Shown piece after piece: positions 11,805-14,954 of a stretch of DNA of 14,954 bases; the stretch's first letter is position 1; the number at the start of each line of letters is the position of its first letter. This DNA comes from Candidatus Altarchaeota archaeon (GTDB lineage Archaea > Altiarchaeota > Altiarchaeia > IMC4 > QMZM01). Made by a program: the position numbers and the translations under genes. The stretch spans positions 1 to 14,954 of the forward strand of contig JAHIKS010000057.1 of the NCBI GenBank assembly GCA_018897475.1, read 5' to 3'. Below the pieces are notes generated by a model. It was not told where the DNA came from, searched no databases, and saw only the letters and a list, made by a program, of their open reading frames with translations.

Positions 11805-13746
11805 CCCTGCCCATAAACAGTATGTTCCCTGTATCCTTCTCCTGTATTATGAAGACGAACGGGTGGTCTGCGCGGAATACTGTTTGCTCGAGTCTGCCTT
11901 TTAATTGCATCACTACTGCGGTCGCAGCAGCAGCCTCCGTCCCCTCCTCATTCACCTCGACGAATGCCTGGTGGATGACGTCGCTGATGAATAAATCCGT
12001 TGTGCCGTCCATCCTGGAGAAGTCAGCCTCGCTGCTGAAGGCATCCACCATCCCCAGGTCCTTCAATGTCTTTGGAAGGAAGTACTTCGTTTCTAACTTG
12101 AATTTGGGAAGGTAGACCTGCACCTCCTGTTCCCGAAGGCCGTTCCTCCACCGGCTTATGTCGTCCGCTGAAAGTGACGCCTCCACACCCTCAAGGTCGT
12201 TCTCCTTGGGTAGAATGACGAGCATCGACACCTCCTCGCCGTCATATGGGAGTTCAAGAACCTGAACGTCTTCATCCTCGGCATAGTTGAACCTTGCATC
12301 ATCGCCCGTTAAACTCATCATCTGGGCCGTTACGGTCTCCTCCGGGCTGACGTGGAAGTCCTCTTCTCTGGTATCCTCCTCGTCGAACTGCATGACCCAG
12401 GTACCCTTGAAGTAGATTGCATTGGTAAGAACCATCCTTGTTAGGGGGCCGAGCACCCCTGCGGGAATCAGGTCCTTTATCTTGTCGTTCGTCTTCTCCT
12501 CCACCCAGGAATTGATTGTCTGCCTGGATTTTTCGGTTTCGGTTACATAGTCGAGGGCAGTCGCCTCCCCGCCGTAGTAGGTTCTTATCGTGTCGATGTA
12601 GCCGTCCAGGAATGGATAGTCCTGCTGAGGCCATAGGGCATTGGCTGTAAGCAGCTCGTAGCTCTTGTCCTCTTTGTTAATTCCTTCCTGCACATCCCTG
12701 AATGAATTTCTCCTGGCTTCATCGTCCTCGGGAAGATGGAGAACCTCTCGCATCTCCTCCGCAGTCTGGCCCCTCGCTCCCTCGTAGGTCATTGCCAGGG
12801 CAGAGAGGATGCTCCACGGGGAATAGAACATATTGCCGCCAGAATCCATCAGCTCCCGGTAGAGGTCTAATGCAAATTCGTTGTTTGCGTCTACAATGTC
12901 GTTGTTCGCTTCTACGACCGAGGCGCCGCTGATGGGTCCTTCTGCCTTGACGCAGTAACCCAGGGCGTCGGCTATTCCCGACGGTGTTCTGCACGTGTAT
13001 CCTTCGGGGCATGCAAAGCCCGCAAATCCTGCGCATTCACAGAGGCTCTCGCACATCATGGTGCAGGCCACGTCGCTTCTGCCCTGGTTTTCCAGCTGGC
13101 ACCTGCTTGAGCATTCATTCCAGTTTCCGCCAGCCGAGCTGCATAGTTCTTCATTCATTTCCTGGCTGGGGCAGGGAGCGAATTCACAGTCCGGTGCGAC
13201 CCTTCCAACCACCGTTCCATCCCGGTTGCCTGCCCGGAAGACGCGAAGATATGCTGGCCCACTTACCCCCCAGTTGCGTATGTTTACTGTAAGCTGCTCC
13301 TGGTTGTCGTTCCTCTGCAGATGGACGTTGAAGCAGCCCGGACACCGTATAACATCCACTCCGGTCACTGTCACCGGATAGCTCAGCGGCGCGACCGCAA
13401 TCTTTGCGGCCCTTCTCTGGCCCTCGTCCAGCTCCCATTCCCTGGTGCATGCTCCAATGTCTTCATCCCAGGCATAGCCCGCGGGGCCGAGGCAGCCGTG
13501 CTCGTCTCTCTCGCCGCCGACCATCCAGCCCTCAGGACAGATGACTGTGCACTGATTATCGATACACTTTGAGGTGTAGGGGCAAACCGACCTCGCAAGG
13601 TAGCCCTCAGGAGTAATGCACTGGGAATCTGCAGTGCAGGATTCATTCAGTATCTCTACAACAGTGAATTTCTCATCGGCCTCTTCCTGGACGCAGCCAG
13701 CGAAAAGTGCTGATATCGCCAGCAACAAAATAATCTTAGTTTTCAT
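11788..13746 (-). CDS. Lipoprotein serpin with Cys-rich N-terminal region
   Basis: The protein has 652 residues. The N-terminus is a lipoprotein signal with lipobox F-A-G-C18. Residues 30-265 are a Cys-rich extension in several modules (CTVICPEGWMVGG, a beta-rich part 120-185, and CSSAGGNWNECSS ... CPEGYTCRTPSG). A full serpin domain follows (about 280-652): NNEFALDLYREL at the start, YSPWSILSALAMTYEGARG, LTNAIYFKGTW, HQAFVEVNEEGTEAAAATA and HPFVFIIQE. The hinge E600-E-G-T-E then AAAA matches inhibitory serpins. Counting from the hinge puts P1 at K616; counting back from the HPF motif puts it at R618. Both point to trypsin-like targets. A suicide inhibitor of proteases tethered outside the membrane is the likely role. 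A TTTTTATAA box 27 nt upstream suggests a leaderless mRNA. Confidence 0.92.
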   Translation of the reverse strand: MKTKIILLLAISALFAGCVQEEADEKFTVVEILNESCTADSQCITPEGYLARSVCPYTSKCIDNQCTVICPEGWMVGGERDEHGCLGPAGYAWDEDIGACTREWELDEGQRRAAKIAVAPLSYPVTVTGVDVIRCPGCFNVHLQRNDNQEQLTVNIRNWGVSGPAYLRVFRAGNRDGTVVGRVAPDCEFAPCPSQEMNEELCSSAGGNWNECSSRCQLENQGRSDVACTMMCESLCECAGFAGFACPEGYTCRTPSGIADALGYCVKAEGPISGASVVEANNDIVDANNEFALDLYRELMDSGGNMFYSPWSILSALAMTYEGARGQTAEEMREVLHLPEDDEARRNSFRDVQEGINKEDKSYELLTANALWPQQDYPFLDGYIDTIRTYYGGEATALDYVTETEKSRQTINSWVEEKTNDKIKDLIPAGVLGPLTRMVLTNAIYFKGTWVMQFDEEDTREEDFHVSPEETVTAQMMSLTGDDARFNYAEDEDVQVLELPYDGEEVSMLVILPKENDLEGVEASLSADDISRWRNGLREQEVQVYLPKFKLETKYFLPKTLKDLGMVDAFSSEADFSRMDGTTDLFISDVIHQAFVEVNEEGTEAAAATAVVMQLKGRLEQTVFRADHPFVFIIQEKDTGNILFMGRVTDPS

Positions 13747-13768
13747 TCTATTACTAATTTCACAGAAG

Positions 13769-13777
13769 TTATAAAAA
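13769..13777 (-). promoter_or_regulatory. TATA-like box for the serpin gene
   Basis: TTTTTATAA on the minus strand is centred 27 nt before the ATG at 13746 with no SD site between. This is the textbook archaeal spacing for a transcript starting at the start codon. Confidence 0.6.
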
Positions 13778-13789
13778 GTGCTGCAGTTT

Positions 13790-13812
13790 TTCTTCGGCCC
13801 AGACCGAAAGAA
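13790..13812 (-). terminator. Hairpin right after the small basic gene
   Basis: Directly after the TGA of the upstream gene, the minus strand reads TTCTTTCGG, a 6-nt loop, then CCGAAGAA. This is an 8-bp stem with one bulge. A T-run (CTTTTT) follows about 12 nt later and overlaps the serpin TATA box. It could stop transcription of the dapB-side operon before the serpin promoter. The T-run is not directly attached, so the call is tentative. Confidence 0.35.
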
Positions 13813-14097
13813 TCAGAGGTCAGCCCTTGCAGGCGCCTTCAGCCCGAACCGGTGACCGCACCTGGGGCAGGCCGCGTGAACTTCCTTGGCATCGTTGTCA
13901 ATCACTCCAATGAGCCTGAGCGACTCCTGCTTCCTGTTCCTCGCCTCCTCTATGATTTCTGCCATCAGCTTATAGCGCGCAGGCATATGCGTGCGAATAT
14001 CCCTCTTGGTTTCGGCAGTGAGGTTGAGATGCTTCCTGGTCCTTCCCTTTTTGGGAATCGTTTTTAGGTGCGCCCTTCGCAGAGTTTTCACGGCCAT
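13813..14097 (-). CDS. Small basic protein with a single CPxCG motif
   Basis: The protein has 94 residues. The first 40 are strongly basic (LRRAHLKTIPKKGRTRKHLNL ends the richest run), then a helix ARYKLMAEIIEEARNRKQESL (40-60), then VHAACPRCGHRFG near the C-terminus. H74, C77, C80 and H82 could form one small zinc site; the second CxxC of a classical ribbon is absent, so the site may instead be shared in a dimer. No family is recognised. The basic N-terminus suggests nucleic-acid or ribosome binding, which is inference. It follows dapB after 45 nt in the same direction. TATA-like ATATATAAAT (14111-14120) and TTTTTATAG (14131-14139) lie between; the latter gives the more normal spacing. Confidence 0.7.
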   Translation of the reverse strand: MAVKTLRRAHLKTIPKKGRTRKHLNLTAETKRDIRTHMPARYKLMAEIIEEARNRKQESLRLIGVIDNDAKEVHAACPRCGHRFGLKAPARADL

Positions 14098-14142
14098 TTT
14101 GATTTGGAGGATTTATATATTTGCCAGGAACTATAAAAATAG
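14098..14142 (-). promoter_or_regulatory. dapB 3' end and possible promoter of the small basic gene
   Basis: Directly after the dapB stop, the minus strand reads CTATTTTTATAG, whose T-run could end dapB transcription and whose TTTTTATAG could serve as a TATA box about 37 nt before the next ATG (predicted leader about 10 nt). A second box, ATATATAAAT, is only about 18 nt from the ATG, too near for the usual archaeal spacing. No SD site is seen. Confidence 0.35.
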
Positions 14143-14952
14143 CTATTTCAGCCCGAGAACGTCGGCCATGGAAAAGATTCCCTTCTTCCCGTCGATGAAT
14201 TCCGCGGCCCTGATGACGCCGCTGGAGAAGGCTCCTCTGGAGTGCGCTCTGTGCGTGATTTCCACTCTCTCGCCAAGGGTTCCGAACAGGACCGTATGCT
14301 CCCCTACGATATCCCCTGCCCTTATTGCATGGATTCCGATTTCTCCGGGCTGCCTCTCCTTGATTCCTTCCCTGCCATAGACTGCAGAGTCGGAAAGGCT
14401 TTCGTTCAGCTCCTCCGCTATTATTTCAGCGGTCTTCTTTGCAGTCCCTGACGGGGCGTCTTTCTTGAACCTGTGATGCGCCTCGGTAATCTCGATGTCG
14501 TAGTCCTTCAGCAGCCCTGTTGCCTCCCTGACCAGCTCCCAGAAGACATTCACCCCGACGCTCATGTTCGGGGAGATGACCGCCCCTATATCAGAGCCTT
14601 CGATATTCTGCTTCAGCCCGGCCAGCTGCTCATCCGACAGGCCGGTGGTTCCGATGACCATATTAATCTTTTTCTCGCAGACAACAGCGGAATTCTTAAC
14701 GCACGCCTCGGGGCTTGAAAAATCCACCACAACATCGGGCTTCGAATTATATAGAGTCTCTGCAAGGCTGCTTGCCCCTGTAACAGTCACTCCCAGCGGG
14801 GAAATTCCTGCTAGTGTACCAGCATCCTGCCCCACAGACGGGCTGTCATCACTGTCCACGGCAGCAACAACCTGCATGCCTTCGGCTGCGGCGTTCCGAA
14901 CTATTTCCCTGCCCATCCTGCCCATGCCGAGCATTGCGATTTTTATGGCCAT
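14143..14952 (-). CDS. dapB: 4-hydroxy-tetrahydrodipicolinate reductase
   Basis: The protein has 269 residues, full length. It reduces 4-hydroxy-tetrahydrodipicolinate to tetrahydrodipicolinate in the diaminopimelate route to lysine, in the cytoplasm. The Rossmann start G9-M-G-R-M-G14 is followed by acidic D33, which favours NADH use (inference). Next come DFSSPEA, GTTGL (101-105), SPNMSVGVN (127-135) and the substrate-binding EAHHRFKKDAPSGTA (157-171); H159 and K163 sit at the numbers of the E. coli catalytic His and Lys. The tail SRGAFSSGVIRAAEF is typical. The ATG at 14952 is two bases from the window edge, so its promoter and SD site are not visible and an earlier start cannot be ruled out. 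The gene argues for an organism able to make lysine. Confidence 0.96.
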   Translation of the reverse strand: MAIKIAMLGMGRMGREIVRNAAAEGMQVVAAVDSDDSPSVGQDAGTLAGISPLGVTVTGASSLAETLYNSKPDVVVDFSSPEACVKNSAVVCEKKINMVIGTTGLSDEQLAGLKQNIEGSDIGAVISPNMSVGVNVFWELVREATGLLKDYDIEITEAHHRFKKDAPSGTAKKTAEIIAEELNESLSDSAVYGREGIKERQPGEIGIHAIRAGDIVGEHTVLFGTLGERVEITHRAHSRGAFSSGVIRAAEFIDGKKGIFSMADVLGLK

Positions 14953-14954
14953 TG

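Noticed and set aside
12702..13572. Several plus-strand and minus-strand ORFs of 70-130 residues over the serpin gene
   Set aside because: Shadow frames of a well-supported GC-rich gene, with no start signals or recognisable domains.
1..14954. tRNA, rRNA, CRISPR array, transposase or integrase
   Set aside because: None seen: no regularly spaced direct repeats, no transposase or integrase motifs in the ORFs and no tRNA-like cloverleaf noticed by eye. A tRNA scan would be needed to be certain.

Overview
The window reads as archaeal chromosome. It carries archaeal translation factor aIF5B (infB), an archaeal ATP-dependent DNA ligase, a dUTPase of the archaeal dCTP-deaminase-like type and an N-terminal piece of archaeal Dph2. 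Several start codons lie about 25-30 nt downstream of TATA-like boxes with no Shine-Dalgarno (SD) site, the pattern of leaderless archaeal transcripts. Other genes have clear GGTGA or GGGG-type SD sites. The lineage cannot be fixed from the sequence. Small Cys-rich, Thr-linker lipoproteins and CxxC mini-proteins point loosely to uncultured euryarchaeal or DPANN-like groups, while dapB shows diaminopimelate/lysine synthesis.

Layout. (1) 1-2512 is an AT-richer accessory part. It holds the tail of an upstream ORF overlapping a RelE-like toxin, a secreted protein with a long Asp/Glu tract and eight N-glycosylation sequons, a structured intergenic stretch, and a lipoprotein with four exact 26-residue Cys repeats. 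(2) 2619-3042 holds two overlapping zinc-ribbon mini-genes on the minus strand, divergent from glutamate dehydrogenase (3112-4389). A 22-bp perfect palindrome lies between them. (3) 4424-7434 holds a large membrane protein with two von Willebrand A (VWA) domains, joined by an ATGA overlap to dut. (4) 7413-8326, minus strand, holds vapB-vapC followed by a dph2 piece cut off after about a quarter of the gene, where it runs into dut. (5) 8370-11804 holds infB and lig, divergent and only 33 bp apart. (6) 11788-13746 is a lipoprotein serpin. (7) 13813-14952 holds dapB and a small basic protein.

How the genes relate. The information-processing core (infB, lig, dut, the dph2 remnant) is mixed with nitrogen and lysine metabolism (gdhA, dapB), two toxin-antitoxin type loci and four cell-envelope proteins: acidic glycoprotein, Cys-repeat lipoprotein, VWA protein and serpin lipoprotein. 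No single new multi-gene system is evident. The points most worth following are the broken dph2 at a convergent gene junction, the membrane-anchored inhibitory-type serpin, the Cys-repeat lipoprotein, the short-range divergent promoters and the intergenic hairpin element.
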